From Schlesneria sphaerica (lineage in GTDB: Bacteria; Planctomycetota; Planctomycetia; Planctomycetales; Planctomycetaceae), in contig NZ_CP172346.1 in assembly GCF_044336245.1 (NCBI RefSeq), positions 3,968,001 through 4,032,000 on the forward strand: DNA of 64,000 nucleotides. The letters run 5' to 3'. The notes beneath the pieces are model-generated. The model made no database searches. It had not been told where the DNA came from and saw only the letters and a list, made by a program, of their open reading frames with translations. A program made the position numbers and the translations under genes. This document shows positions 53,284 to 62,855 of this stretch, piece after piece. Position 1 is the stretch's first letter. Every line of letters begins with the position of its first letter.

Positions 53284-53706
53284 TCACGATTTCGCGAGCA
53301 GTAGCACCCCGCTGAGCACCAGCAGGCCGCCTGCGGCCGTTCTCCACGTCAGTGCTTCGCCCAGAAACAACCACGCGAGGATGATGACGAAGACGAGACT
53401 CAACTTATCCACGGGCGCGACCTGAGATGCGGGGCCCAGTTGGAGCGCCCGGTAATAACACAGCCACGATAGACCCGTGGCGACGGCAGACAGGACGAGG
53501 AACGTCACCGATCGCAGCGACAGCTTGCTCAGCGGTTCCCACTCATCCCGCCAGGCAACGATGAGCGTCGTCATTCCAAGAATGACGGCGGTCCGAATCA
53601 GGGTCGCCAGATTGGAGTTGATCTGTGCGACGCCCAGCTTGCCGAACAGGGCCGTCAATCCTGCAAAAAACGCAGAGGCGATCGCAAAATATTGCCAACC
53701 AGACAT
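53284..53706 (-). CDS. EamA-family transporter, single-domain
   Basis: The 140-aa protein has four to five hydrophobic helices: WQYFAIASAFFAGLTALFGKLGV, RTAVILGMTTLIVAW, SVTFLVLSAVATGLSWLCYYRAL, and LVFVIILAWLFLGEALTWRTAAGGLLVL. The ALQLGPASQVAPVDKLS loop is characteristic of EamA (DMT superfamily) domains. Typical family members have two such repeats (about 300 aa); here only one repeat is encoded, as in small DMT-type transporters that act as dimers. The start at 53706 is preferred over GTG at 53715. Substrate unknown. Confidence 0.85.
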   Translation of the reverse strand: MSGWQYFAIASAFFAGLTALFGKLGVAQINSNLATLIRTAVILGMTTLIVAWRDEWEPLSKLSLRSVTFLVLSAVATGLSWLCYYRALQLGPASQVAPVDKLSLVFVIILAWLFLGEALTWRTAAGGLLVLSGVLLLAKS

Positions 53707-53815
53707 GCCTGCCACCCGCTCAGGAATTGGGGATAGTTCCCTGATCAGTGAAAAGATCTACGGGACCACGCGGTTTGAATAATACCTCGCCTGCACGTTG
53801 AGACGTCCTATCGCG

Positions 53816-54820
53816 TTACGACTGACGTTGTAACCCGGCCACGATCTCGAACGACCGCAGACGGGCGGCATGATTCTCGATCGGTCCAACGAGAATCAGT
53901 TCGTCCGCGTCCGTCGAGGCAACAATCTCGTTCAATTTGTCGGTGACTCGTTCGAGCCCCCCGACGGCTGAGTAGCGCGTCATTTGTTTGACCTGTTCCC
54001 GCTCCAGCGGATTCCAGCGACCCTGCATCGAATCGACCGCAGGAGGAAACAGGCCCGGTGTTCCGCGAACCAGATTCAGAAACGCCTGCTGCAGTGTTGT
54101 GAACAGACGAGTTGCTTCCTCATCGGTGTCTGCCGCGACCGTGTTGACGGCCACGGCAACGCGCGGTTCCTGCAACGCATCTGATGGTTCGAAACAGGCG
54201 CGATACAACGCGAGCGCAGGCAACAGGTACTCGGGAGCAAAGTGCGAGGCGAAAGCAAAGGGGAGCCCCAGTTCCCCGGCAAGTCGCGCGCTGAAGTCGC
54301 TGGAACCCAGTAGCCAGATTGGCACGTCGAGACCTTCACCTGGTACCGCATGGACTCCATTTCCGGGCCCCCCCGGCTGGAAGTAGCCACGCAGTTCCTC
54401 CAGGTCCCGTGGAAACGTTTCACCATTCCGAGTCGCTGACCGGCCGAGTGCTCGGGCCGTTCGCTGATCGCCACCCGGCGCGCGTCCGATCCCCAGGTCG
54501 ATGCGACCGGGATAAAGCGAAGCGAGCGTACCGAACTGTTCCGCGATGACCAGCGGCGCATGGTTCGGCAGCATGATTCCCCCCGAACCGACACGGATGC
54601 GGGATGTTCCTCCGGCGATATAGCCAATCACGACCGAGGTTGCGGCACTGGCGATCCCGGGCAGACTGTGATGCTCGGCCAGCCAGTAGCGGTGGTAGCC
54701 CCAACGTTCGCCGTGCTGAGCCAGGTCGAGTGATTCCCGGAATGATTCGGCCGCCGTGCCTCCTAGACGAATCGGGGCGAGATCGAGGATCGAGAAAGGA
54801 ATCTGTGAAAGTGACTTCAT
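53816..54820 (-). CDS. LLM-class flavin-dependent oxidoreductase (luciferase-like)
   Basis: AAGG lies 7 bases before the ATG. The 334-aa TIM-barrel protein has the luciferase-like monooxygenase features of the MsnO8-type group: LAEHHSLPGIASAATSVVIG near residues 48-65, then RIRVGSGGIMLPNHAPL, LYPGRIDLGIGRAPGGD, and WLLGSSDFSARLAGELGLPFAFASHF. These are typical of FMN-binding LLM oxidoreductases. It probably uses reduced flavin to oxidise an organic compound; the substrate cannot be told. It stands alone between an EamA gene and the thioredoxin-like operon. Confidence 0.88.
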   Translation of the reverse strand: MKSLSQIPFSILDLAPIRLGGTAAESFRESLDLAQHGERWGYHRYWLAEHHSLPGIASAATSVVIGYIAGGTSRIRVGSGGIMLPNHAPLVIAEQFGTLASLYPGRIDLGIGRAPGGDQRTARALGRSATRNGETFPRDLEELRGYFQPGGPGNGVHAVPGEGLDVPIWLLGSSDFSARLAGELGLPFAFASHFAPEYLLPALALYRACFEPSDALQEPRVAVAVNTVAADTDEEATRLFTTLQQAFLNLVRGTPGLFPPAVDSMQGRWNPLEREQVKQMTRYSAVGGLERVTDKLNEIVASTDADELILVGPIENHAARLRSFEIVAGLQRQS

Positions 54821-55081
54821 GGGAATGCCTTAAGTATCTCTTCGGCTGTGATCAACCTGTCTTTGACGGTCTGTCGCGAAGCGTGTGCCGGTCCGCCATT
54901 GCGCATCTCAATCGAAACGGCACCGCAATGTGTCCGAAACTCGTCCAGCTCACAGGACCGGCATGCCTTACTCACGCAGAGAATCCGTATCGTCGCTCAC
55001 ATTGCCGGCAATTGAGTGGGTGAAGAAGACTTCTTCCGAGTTCCGTATGAGAGATCAATCATTACCACGCCGGTCACGAGA

Positions 55082-55657
55082 TCAAGGACCGATGTAGCAG
55101 CCGGATGTCAGTTTCGCGGGGGCTCCGGTGGTGTTAAACGGGACAGGCGGAACCTGCGCCGCCGCTGCGGCAAGCGTGCCGACCTCCTCGAGCATGTCGC
55201 TCGAATAACCGGGCCACAGTTTCTGGACGATAGTTCTGTCCACGACGAGCGCCGTGTACGCGGATCGCTTGGCGTCGTACTTCGCTGCGATCTCCCCCTC
55301 GGGGTCCGCCACAACAGGGAAGGGGGTCTTGTGCTTTTCTCGCCAGGCGCGGGCTTCGTCGTCTGTTCCCGCCACAATTCCCTGGAAATCGACATGATCG
55401 CCGTAAGCTCGGAACAGTTCATGGGTGAAGGGTTCGTAGTCTTCGCTGCACGGACAATCGGGCAGGATGAAGATGATGACTTGCGGTCGAACGTCATCCG
55501 ATTCGAGTGCCGGCACCACTGTTTTTCCCGCCACGGCATCGGCCGCATCCTGCATGTAGCGCGTGACGGGATGTCCGGATTTGAAAGGAATCGCGACGGC
55601 CGCCACCAGTGCTGTGACGCCACCAACGACCAGGCACCATGTAACGAAGTGTTTCAT
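55082..55657 (-). CDS. Membrane-anchored thioredoxin-like protein
   Basis: Although the frame extends to 56008, the ATG at 55657 overlaps the upstream MFS stop by 4 bp (ATGA) and opens an N-terminal hydrophobic segment (MKHFVTWCLVVGGVTALVAAVAI), so it is the likely start. The 191-aa product has a thioredoxin-like fold with FILPDCPCSEDYEP, where C-P-C occupies the place of CxxC, and PFPVVADPEGEIAAKYDA, as in peroxiredoxin/redoxin proteins. It is expected in the periplasm, anchored or secreted. Coupling with the MFS gene suggests a shared job. Confidence 0.75.
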   Translation of the reverse strand: MKHFVTWCLVVGGVTALVAAVAIPFKSGHPVTRYMQDAADAVAGKTVVPALESDDVRPQVIIFILPDCPCSEDYEPFTHELFRAYGDHVDFQGIVAGTDDEARAWREKHKTPFPVVADPEGEIAAKYDAKRSAYTALVVDRTIVQKLWPGYSSDMLEEVGTLAAAAAQVPPVPFNTTGAPAKLTSGCYIGP

Positions 55658-56997
55658 GACGACGATTCCAGTTTCCAGTGGGCATCCGGTGCGGGACGGG
55701 GGGCTTCCACTGCGTCCTCGTTTGGTGTGTGAGTCGAGACCTTCCGGATTTGGAGGACCATTGCCGCAGTCAACAGGCACAGACCTCCGGAAATGAGGAA
55801 TGCCCGTTCGTAGCTGCCGCTCCATGACCGAATGGCACCTGCTCCAAACGCGGCCGAGGCGGCACCCAGTTGATGGGCGGCGACAATCCAGCCGAACATG
55901 ATCCCGGCTCGCGCACGCCCGAACGTATCGGCCGTCAGTCGCACCGTCGGTGGGACGGTGGCGATCCAGTCGAGACCGAAGAAGACCGCAAACAGCGTCA
56001 GACCCCACGTCCCTTCCACCAGCGCGAAAGGAAGGAAGATCAGCGACAACCCTCGCAGCCCGTAGTACCAGCTCAGCAGCACCCGGTTGTCCATACGATC
56101 GGACATCCAGCCCGAAGCGGTCGTTCCGACCAGATCAAAAATTCCCATCATCGCCAGGAGGCCTGCCGCGCGGACTTCCGGCATGCCGACATCCAGACAG
56201 GCGGGAATCAGATGGGTTCCAACGAGTCCATTCGTACTGGCCCCGCAGACGTAGAAACTCCCCGCCAGCAGCCAGAAGTTCCGCGAACGGAAGCCGTCCC
56301 GCAGTGCCGCAATCGCCTCTTGTACCGGGTTCGATACCCGCACGGTCGAGGACCCTGCGGCCTCGGCAGAAGTGGTTTCGGACAAAAAATCGCCCACGGG
56401 AAGCAGACCGACCTCGGAAGGCCGTTCCTTGAACAGCAGCATGAGCAGCGGAATCAGCAGCGCCATCGTTCCCGCAATCAGCAACACGGCCGGACGCCAG
56501 CCTGACTGTTTGATGATCCACGCCATGATCGGCAGAAAGATCAGTTGACCGGTGGCCGTGCCGGCCGTCAGCAACCCCAGCACCAGACCGCGCTGCGTGA
56601 CAAACCAGCGGTTTACCACCGTCGCGGCGAGCACCAGAGCCGTCATCCCGGATCCGGTGCCGACGACGACTCCCCACAGCAGCATCAACTGCCACGGAGC
56701 CGACATGGTGGCGGTCAGAGCAACTCCCGTCGCAATGATTGTCAGTGAGATCAGGATGGTCTTCTTGACACCGATCCATTCCATCAGCGCCGCCGCAAAG
56801 GGGCCGATGAGACCGTACAGCATGAGATTAATGGAAATCGCCGCCGAGATGGTCGCGCGATCCCAGCCAAACTCCGTTTCCAGCGGGACGATCAGCACAC
56901 TGGGGGCGGAACGGACACCGGCCGAACAGATCACCACCAGGAAAGTCAGTCCCGCAATGATCCACGCATAGTGCACCCGTCGTTTCGTCGAATCCAT
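55654..56997 (-). CDS. MFS transporter (oxalate/formate or monocarboxylate-like)
   Basis: The start at 56997 (MDSTKRRVHYAW) has GGGGA close by; the frame extends to 57048. The 447-aa protein has 12 membrane segments with HYAWIIAGLTFLVVICSAGVR, EFGWDRATISAAISINL, VVNRWFVTQRGLVLGL and DLVGTTASGWMSDRMDNR. This is the pattern of monocarboxylate/OFA-type MFS carriers, with R and D residues in the motif-A-like loops. Its stop overlaps the thioredoxin-like start. The substrate is probably a small organic acid; not certain. Confidence 0.85.
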   Translation of the reverse strand: MDSTKRRVHYAWIIAGLTFLVVICSAGVRSAPSVLIVPLETEFGWDRATISAAISINLMLYGLIGPFAAALMEWIGVKKTILISLTIIATGVALTATMSAPWQLMLLWGVVVGTGSGMTALVLAATVVNRWFVTQRGLVLGLLTAGTATGQLIFLPIMAWIIKQSGWRPAVLLIAGTMALLIPLLMLLFKERPSEVGLLPVGDFLSETTSAEAAGSSTVRVSNPVQEAIAALRDGFRSRNFWLLAGSFYVCGASTNGLVGTHLIPACLDVGMPEVRAAGLLAMMGIFDLVGTTASGWMSDRMDNRVLLSWYYGLRGLSLIFLPFALVEGTWGLTLFAVFFGLDWIATVPPTVRLTADTFGRARAGIMFGWIVAAHQLGAASAAFGAGAIRSWSGSYERAFLISGGLCLLTAAMVLQIRKVSTHTPNEDAVEAPRPAPDAHWKLESSS

Positions 56998-57277
56998 GAA
57001 ATCCCCAAATCCCTGTCGCAGAGCCCCGCCATGAAGATGTATATGCAACTAAATGGGGCGGGTCAAGGGGCAGAAATGGGGCGCCAGGGAAGGATCAACT
57101 CACGTCATTTCTCCGCGCCGAGTTCTGAACGAAGCGTGAAGGGGCAGCGAACGTGTCGCCCAGGTTTTCGATGGGGAATTAGGGCTGATTTGTTCAGTGA
57201 TAATAGATTTTCGTTTATTTCGAATGTTGCATTTGCTGCGGCTATATGAAATCATTGCGCTGGAGGGAACAAATGAC

Positions 57278-57751
57278 ATGGTGACACTATTAAGTGATTT
57301 TCCGGAAACCGTAACGCCAACGCCTGATGATGCACTTCTCGCCCAGGAGAGCAGTCGACGGCTGACACGGTTCATCGCAAGGAATCAAAAGAAGCCTCTG
57401 CAGTTTAGAATTCAACCTGAAGACGCGCCTGAAGAAACTGTCTCAATTCCCGAGTCCGCATTCCGCCTGCTGAATGATATTCTCACGCAGATGGCTAAGG
57501 GAAACGCTGTCACGTTGATCCCTGTTCATGCTGAACTCACGACGCAACAGGCCGCCGATATTTTGAATGTCTCACGCCCATTCCTCGTCGAGCAGTTGGA
57601 AAAGAATGTGATTCCATTCCGTAAGGTGGGGACCCATCGCCGTATCCTTTTCAAGGACTTGATGCGTTACAAGGAGGAAATGGATCGCAACCGGTTGAAG
57701 GCGCTAGACGAATTGGCGTCCCAGGCTCAGGAACTCGACATGGGTTATTGA
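57278..57751 (+). CDS. Antitoxin with excisionase-type helix-turn-helix
   Basis: The start at 57278 follows GGAGGGAAC; an ORF open to 57197 has no support. The 157-aa product ends with an excisionase-like DNA-binding domain (LTTQQAADILNVSRPFLVEQLEKN, then GTHRRILFKDLMRYKEE), typical of antitoxins paired with PIN toxins. The N-terminal half is likely the toxin-binding part. It is separated by one base from the PIN gene, so the two are co-translated. It probably represses its own promoter, as usual in type II systems. Confidence 0.85.
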   Translation: MVTLLSDFPETVTPTPDDALLAQESSRRLTRFIARNQKKPLQFRIQPEDAPEETVSIPESAFRLLNDILTQMAKGNAVTLIPVHAELTTQQAADILNVSRPFLVEQLEKNVIPFRKVGTHRRILFKDLMRYKEEMDRNRLKALDELASQAQELDMGY

Positions 57752-57752
57752 C

Positions 57753-58322
57753 GTGAACAATTTCACGGTTTTGTTTGACGCATGCGTCTTCTATCCCGCG
57801 CCACTGCGCGATTTGCTGATGCATCTCGCGGTCACGGATCTGTACCGCGCCAAATGGACGGATGCCATTCACGACGAGTGGATCAGAAACGTCCTTAAAA
57901 ACCGTCCGGATTTGAGGCCCGAACAGCTCAAAAGGACCCGTGACCTGATGAACGCTCATGTTCGAGACTGCCTCGTGACCGGCTATGAGACGCTCATTAA
58001 TGCAGTCACTCTGCCAGACCCAGACGATCGACATGTTCTGTCGGCGGCAATTCGCGCTGGAGCGGACCTGATCGTAACGTTCAATCTCAAGGATTTTCCC
58101 GAGAAGCACTTGAAGCCCTACGGCATCCAGGCCCAGCATCCCGACGAATTCCTGACATTCCAACTCGACTTGGCGCCCAATATCGTCTGTGCAGTCGCCA
58201 AGCGGCACAGGGAAAGTCTCAAGAACCCTTCTAAAAACGTTGGCGAATACCTCGCCACACTCGAAGCTCAGGGACTGGCACAAACCGTGTCGAGTCTACG
58301 AAGATTTGCCGAATTGATTTGA
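57753..58322 (+). CDS. PIN-domain toxin (VapC-like ribonuclease)
   Basis: The GTG start at 57753 follows the antitoxin stop by one base. The 189-aa protein has the PIN acidic residues: D9 (LFDACVFYPA), E42 (IHDEWIRNVL), D91/D92 (LPDPDDRHVLSAAI) and D114 near the second LIVTFNLKDFP. It is predicted to cleave RNA in a metal-dependent manner when free from antitoxin. It is longer than standard VapC (about 130 aa) because of a C-terminal extension of about 60 residues. With the HTH protein it forms a type II toxin-antitoxin pair. Confidence 0.88.
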   Translation: MNNFTVLFDACVFYPAPLRDLLMHLAVTDLYRAKWTDAIHDEWIRNVLKNRPDLRPEQLKRTRDLMNAHVRDCLVTGYETLINAVTLPDPDDRHVLSAAIRAGADLIVTFNLKDFPEKHLKPYGIQAQHPDEFLTFQLDLAPNIVCAVAKRHRESLKNPSKNVGEYLATLEAQGLAQTVSSLRRFAELI

Positions 58323-58602
58323 CCTGATTTTAGTCCCTTGGCAATGTTACTTCGCCCCCTGTTCGTCGCAGGGAGTGTCGACTCGCAACCCGTTTGCCCG
58401 CGATTTCCAAGGAGGTCCTGTTATCTCGACGAGATCAGGCCGGAATCGCATCGGCCAGAGCGTGAAGGAAGTTTCTTGTTGCGAGGGCCTCTCTTACAAC
58501 GTCGTGCAATCGGTTCAATCCGACAGCTTCAAGTTTTCGAAATCGACCTACACCGCCGGGCGACATTGCTCCCGCGACCGTCATCGTCGTTGATGGATGA
58601 TG

Positions 58603-59617
58603 CTACTTGCCCTCAAGCACGAATGTTGACACGACGGCGCGATGGTCGGACGGGTAGGGGGTGACGACGATGTCGGCGCTTTCCTGCGAGTCCCCTACGA
58701 TTTCTGTCGCTTTAATCGTGGCCGGGCCGTGTGACAGGACGAAGTCGATCCGGTCGTGGTGGTCCTTGGGGTTGTCTCGCTTGGTGAGGGTCGTCCAGGT
58801 GAAGCCGGGGTGCTTGACCGGGTCCGGAAAGAGGACGCGGTAGGAATCGCGGAATCCCGCCTCGGCAAAAGCTTTTGTGGCAGGCCATTCCACGACGAGC
58901 GGATGGTGAAGTGCCTGCACCGCTTCCTCGGTCCAGTCAAGGTAAGAGGGTTCATTAAAGTCCCCCGTGATGAATTGCTGCGAGGACTTCGAGCTTTTCA
59001 GGGCCTGCAGGACCTCGTTGACTTGAGCGCGCCGGGCCTCGTTGGCTGAGGCGACCGCTTCTTCGGCTGTCTTCAGAAAGGGGGCACCGGCATACGGGAT
59101 GTTGAGCAACTGATAGGGCTGAATAGGGGGCATGGGCCATGTGGATGTTAAAGACATCGACGGTCCGGCCTGACGGAAGCGAAACCGTCGCACCGATGGC
59201 GGGTTTGCCGACGGAACCGGTGATCGGATAGCGGCTGATGATTCCGATGCGGGCCATCCCGGTGGAAGATCCCTGCTCGTGGTAGGACCATCCGAGTGCT
59301 TCCGCGAGTCGTCTCGCGTGGTCAGGCCGGGGTTGGTCCTGCGGTGCGATGCCACCAGTTTCCTGCAGGCCGACGATGTCCGCTTTCGCTGCCCGAACGA
59401 CTTCGACCGTCCGTTCAAACGGCTGACGGCCGGCATCACCGCCGACCCACATGTTGAAGCTCATCACTCGAACGACTTCGTCGGCATCAACGCGGGCGGA
59501 CGAGGCGAGTATGGCAACGACGAGAACCAGAAGCAGGCGGACCCGCCGCAGTAAACCAACACTGCGAAGTGGAGAGTGACGATGCACAAGAGGGCTCGGA
59601 AATGAAGTGCTGTTCAT
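58603..59617 (-). pseudogene. Endonuclease/exonuclease/phosphatase-family gene with frameshift
   Basis: Two overlapping frames make one product. The upstream frame starts at 59617 (MNSTSF), with a signal peptide and the EEP-fold N-terminus (VMSFNMWVGG, VGLQETGG, then VFNIHMAHAP). The downstream frame continues from PIQPYQLLN to FITGDFNEPS, RIDFVLSHG and a late PSDHRAVV. The switch lies at a run of five G at 59126-59130 (plus strand). Removing one base restores a normal protein of about 335 residues with the catalytic N, E, D and H. It is either a real frameshift or a base-calling error at the homopolymer. Confidence 0.8.
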
Positions 59618-59869
59618 GGGGCCTTGTCGCGTTCGGAGATCACGAGATGCGATGACTCGCTCGGTCAGGGCATTCGGCATGTCGAGCATTCCACCCCTTA
59701 ACAATGTCGTCAACTGGCGGTTGGCCACGGTTCTGATCGTAAGTGGTTCGCCGCAGGCGTTCAATGTCGCTGGTCTGTTGATCGGCAATGACTCATATCA
59801 TGCGTCGTCAGCGCGGCCGGTCCTGACGACTGCGCTGACGACGCAACTGCGAACCGGAGTCGATCGAGT

Positions 59870-61651
59870 TCAGACGCCGCAGCCACAACCGGTTTCCCAG
59901 ACGCGGCCGTCTGCTGCCATAATGGGAGTGTGGTGGTGAGCCGGGGGAACGGGACTGCGTGAGTCATATCCGCCGAATCGTGCCACCGGGGACCAGTCCG
60001 GACTGACCGGAGGGAGGGGAGGGGAGAGTCTCGCAAAGTCGCCCGTCCCGTAGACGACCTTCCCTCCGACCATCGTCAGGAGACTTTCCAGTCCACGGAT
60101 TTCATCCGGGTCGATGCGGAAGTAATCGTCGCTCAGGACTGCCAGATCCGCAAAGCGGCCCGGTTCCAGAGTCCCCTTGCAGTGGTCCTCGTGACTGAAC
60201 CAGGCACTTCCGTGCGTGTACAGTCGCAGGGCTTCCTCGCGGGTCAGCCGATCGGCTTCCTCGTGCAGCACAGTCCCACCGACGGTTTTCGACGTCACCA
60301 TCCACCAGAGACAGGTCCAGGGGTGATAACTGGCGACACGCGTCCCGTCGGTTCCCGCGCCGACGGGCAGTCCCATCTTCAGCATCTGTCGCAGAGGTGG
60401 TTTTCGGCGGGCGGATTCCCGGCCGTACCGTCGAATGTAGTATTCCCCCTGATAGGCCATGCGGTGCTGAGTTGCGATTCCGCCACCCAGTGCCTGAATT
60501 CGTTCCAGGTTCCTCTCGGAGACGGTCTCGGCGTGATCGATGAACCAGCGAAGGTCGTTAATCGGATGCTGTCGGTGCACGCGTTCGAAAATGTCGAGGA
60601 ATCGTCCGATCGATTCGTCGTAGGTCGCATGGATTCGCCAGGGCCAGCGTGCTTCGGCGAGCTTGCTGACGACCGCTTCCAGTTCCTGCTCCATCACGGG
60701 ACGCAGGTCTGGACGAGGCTGCAGAAAGTTTTCGAAGTCAGCCGCACTCCAGACCAGATTCTCACCGGCGCCGTTCACCCGTAACAGGTGGTCCCCGTCT
60801 CCCGGTGCTGTCATGCCGAGCCAGCGGGAGTAGTCGTTCAATTCCTGTCCGGGCTTTTGCGCAAAAAGGCTGTAGGCAATCCGAACAGTCAGTTGCCCGT
60901 TGTCATTCAAATTCTTGACGACTGCATAGTCTTCGGGATAGTTCTGACCGCCACCCCCGGCATCGGACACGCTGGTGATCCCAAAGCGGTTCAACTCGCG
61001 CAGATAGAAGCGAGTCGAATTGAGCTGGTCCTCAAACGAGAGTTTCGGGGCGTTCGCAATCGTGGAATAAAGTATCAGCGCGCTCGGTTCGGCAATCAGG
61101 AGTCCTGTCGGATTTCCCCGGCTGTCGCGCGCAATCAGTCCCCCCGGTGGGTTAGGGGTATCGCGGTCGAAGCCAAGCTGCCGCAGGGCCGCCTGATTGA
61201 GCAACGCTGAGTCGTAGAGATGCAGGACAAAGACCGGCGTGTGGGGAGCGGCTTTATTGATTTCGTCCAGGGTCGGCATGCGACCTTCGACGAATTGAAA
61301 CTCGTTCCAGCCCCCGATGACGCGAACCCACTGCGGGGGCGGCGTGTTATCTGCCTGCTCCTTGAGTTGGGCAAGAGCCTGGGACAAGCTGGGAACGCCA
61401 TCCCAGCGGAGTTCCAGGTTGTAGAACAGTCCGGCGCGAATGACATGCAGATGAGAATCATTCAGTCCCGGAATGACTCGGCGGCCCTGCAGGTCAATTT
61501 TTTCCGTGTGCTGGTCGGCGGTGGCCAGGATCTCGTCGTCGCTGCCGATCGCGGAGATGACGCCGTCGGTGACGGATAATGCGGTGACCTCCGGCTTCTT
61601 TGAGTAAAGAGTGGTGATTTTGCCGTTGTAGAGGACTTGCTGCGGCACCAT
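59870..61651 (-). CDS. Amidohydrolase family 3 protein (YtcJ-like)
   Basis: The start at 61651 (MVPQQVLYNGKITTLY) has GGAG at 8 bases; the frame extends to 61876 but is Arg-rich there. The 593-aa protein has an outer beta domain, RRVIPGLNDSHLHV with the HxH metal pair, RIHATYDESI and WFIDHAETV (histidine ligands), VGAGTDGTRV with the catalytic aspartate, and GTLEPGRFADLAVLSDDYF. These are typical of amidohydrolase_3/YtcJ enzymes with broad or unknown substrates. No signal peptide is visible. It is followed on the same strand by the frameshifted nuclease-like gene. Confidence 0.88.
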   Translation of the reverse strand: MVPQQVLYNGKITTLYSKKPEVTALSVTDGVISAIGSDDEILATADQHTEKIDLQGRRVIPGLNDSHLHVIRAGLFYNLELRWDGVPSLSQALAQLKEQADNTPPPQWVRVIGGWNEFQFVEGRMPTLDEINKAAPHTPVFVLHLYDSALLNQAALRQLGFDRDTPNPPGGLIARDSRGNPTGLLIAEPSALILYSTIANAPKLSFEDQLNSTRFYLRELNRFGITSVSDAGGGGQNYPEDYAVVKNLNDNGQLTVRIAYSLFAQKPGQELNDYSRWLGMTAPGDGDHLLRVNGAGENLVWSAADFENFLQPRPDLRPVMEQELEAVVSKLAEARWPWRIHATYDESIGRFLDIFERVHRQHPINDLRWFIDHAETVSERNLERIQALGGGIATQHRMAYQGEYYIRRYGRESARRKPPLRQMLKMGLPVGAGTDGTRVASYHPWTCLWWMVTSKTVGGTVLHEEADRLTREEALRLYTHGSAWFSHEDHCKGTLEPGRFADLAVLSDDYFRIDPDEIRGLESLLTMVGGKVVYGTGDFARLSPPLPPVSPDWSPVARFGGYDSRSPVPPAHHHTPIMAADGRVWETGCGCGV

Positions 61652-62041
61652 GTCAGATTCTCCGGAGGCGTAAGATTTCCCTGGGGACGGGTTGGCCACA
61701 ACCCGCCGAGTGCGAATCAACAGCGACATCACGAGCCGTTCGCGAGAAGGGGATCGCCTTCGTCGACGACGACTCTGGTACCCAAAGAAGGGGGGGCTTG
61801 CCAAAGCAGACAGCGGAACCGGTATGAGGCACGTGGCGGGCGGTCTCAGTTCGTGCTCAGTACGGGCTGAGTGCAATGACTCACGGGGATGCGACGTGAG
61901 CCGATGGGCTATTCAGGAAATGCCGGCGATCTGCCGCGAGCAAATCGCCGGTGACAAGTAATCTGAGAGTCGCGTTTCTGATGAACGTCGTACTGGTGCA
62001 GTGACGTCGGGAGAAAAACCCCGACGTGTGACAGACGTTTG

Positions 62042-62452
62042 TCAGTTGGGAGAGGAGCTCTTTCGTTTTGTCCACAAGTGATCTAATGAAAAACTTCCCG
62101 GACCGGTGAGGATCAACGTGATGTAGATGAACAGGTAAGCGCAGGCCAGTTCCTTGACGTTCCAGGGGTCTTTCGCATGTACGATGAAGAACGCGACCAT
62201 CATCGTGAAGGCGAGCGGGATCGCCGCCAGTCGCGTTCCCAGGCCAAGGATCAAGAGGACAGAGCAACCTGCTTCTGCACCAATGGCGGACATCAGACTG
62301 AGTTGATTTCCCATCCCGAGTGGATCGGGAAACTGGGTTTTGAGGGTCTCGAAATTGGAAATTTTCTGCAAACCATGAACTAGCATCAGGCAGCCGATCG
62401 CCACTCGTAGGACTAGCAATCCCAGCGAGGTCAATTGGTGTTTAAAAGGCAT
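62042..62452 (-). CDS. DoxX-family membrane protein
   Basis: GAGAGGAAC precedes the ATG at 62452. The 136-aa product has four membrane helices and the DoxX pattern: LLVLRVAIGCLMLVHGLQKI, MSAIGAEAGCSVLLILGLGTRLAAIPLAFTM, then MVAFFIVHA and LACAYLFIYITLILTGPGSFSLD. DoxX proteins are small quinol- or thiol-linked redox membrane proteins often repressed by MarR regulators. Here a MarR gene lies upstream, with an operator between the two. Its exact redox partner is unknown. Confidence 0.9.
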   Translation of the reverse strand: MPFKHQLTSLGLLVLRVAIGCLMLVHGLQKISNFETLKTQFPDPLGMGNQLSLMSAIGAEAGCSVLLILGLGTRLAAIPLAFTMMVAFFIVHAKDPWNVKELACAYLFIYITLILTGPGSFSLDHLWTKRKSSSPN

Positions 62453-62626
62453 TTCTGTTCCTCTCATAAAACCCGTGTTTCCACGGAACCAACAACACGG
62501 AAGACCAACGTCCACGCAGGACTGTCAGTGTTCGCGAACAATTCTGATTCTGAATTTTTCTGAAGCTCGATCTCTCGTTCACTGCGGAATGAGCAGAATC
62601 ACCCGTTCTGGATGCTGCGAGTGGCG

Positions 62627-62812
62627 TCAGGAAATCGAACGAGGACTCATGAAGCGGCCGGGAAGGTCACTTCGGGAAGCGTGGTATGACTGATTTGGCG
62701 GAGACATCGCCCGCCGTGAACCGATGATTGTTTTATCTGCTTGCCGGAATTCAGCTGAACCCGGTGGTGTCCCTTTGCTCTGATGACAGGAGGGCGGGAG
62801 GCTTGAGGACAT
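62627..62812 (-). CDS. Possible 61-aa small protein in the MarR-DoxX leader
   Basis: The ATG at 62812 follows AGGAG at 7-base spacing, directly behind the operator at 62828-62842. The product is rich in Ser, Pro and Arg, and no family is recognised. Support comes from the start signal and location only. It could be a leader peptide or small protein on the doxX transcript, or a chance frame in a long 5' leader. Confidence 0.3.
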   Translation of the reverse strand: MSSSLPPSCHQSKGTPPGSAEFRQADKTIIGSRRAMSPPNQSYHASRSDLPGRFMSPRSIS

Positions 62813-62827
62813 GATATCACTCCTGTC

Positions 62828-62842
62828 AGTTTACATGTAAAT
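62828..62842. promoter_or_regulatory. MarR operator, copy 1 (doxX side)
   Basis: AGTTTACATGTAAAT contains the perfect 12-bp palindrome TTTACATGTAAA. On the minus strand it includes a TAAACT -10-like box with a weak TTTTAA 16 bases upstream. It lies 14 bp after the marR stop and about 375 bp before doxX. It is identical over 15 bases to the marR promoter site. Confidence 0.75.
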
Positions 62843-62855
62843 AAAATTCTTAAAA

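Noticed and set aside
55658..56008. N-terminal extension of the thioredoxin-like frame
   Set aside because: It lies wholly within the MFS gene in another frame and is Arg/Cys-rich; the ATGA-coupled start at 55657 opens a proper hydrophobic segment.
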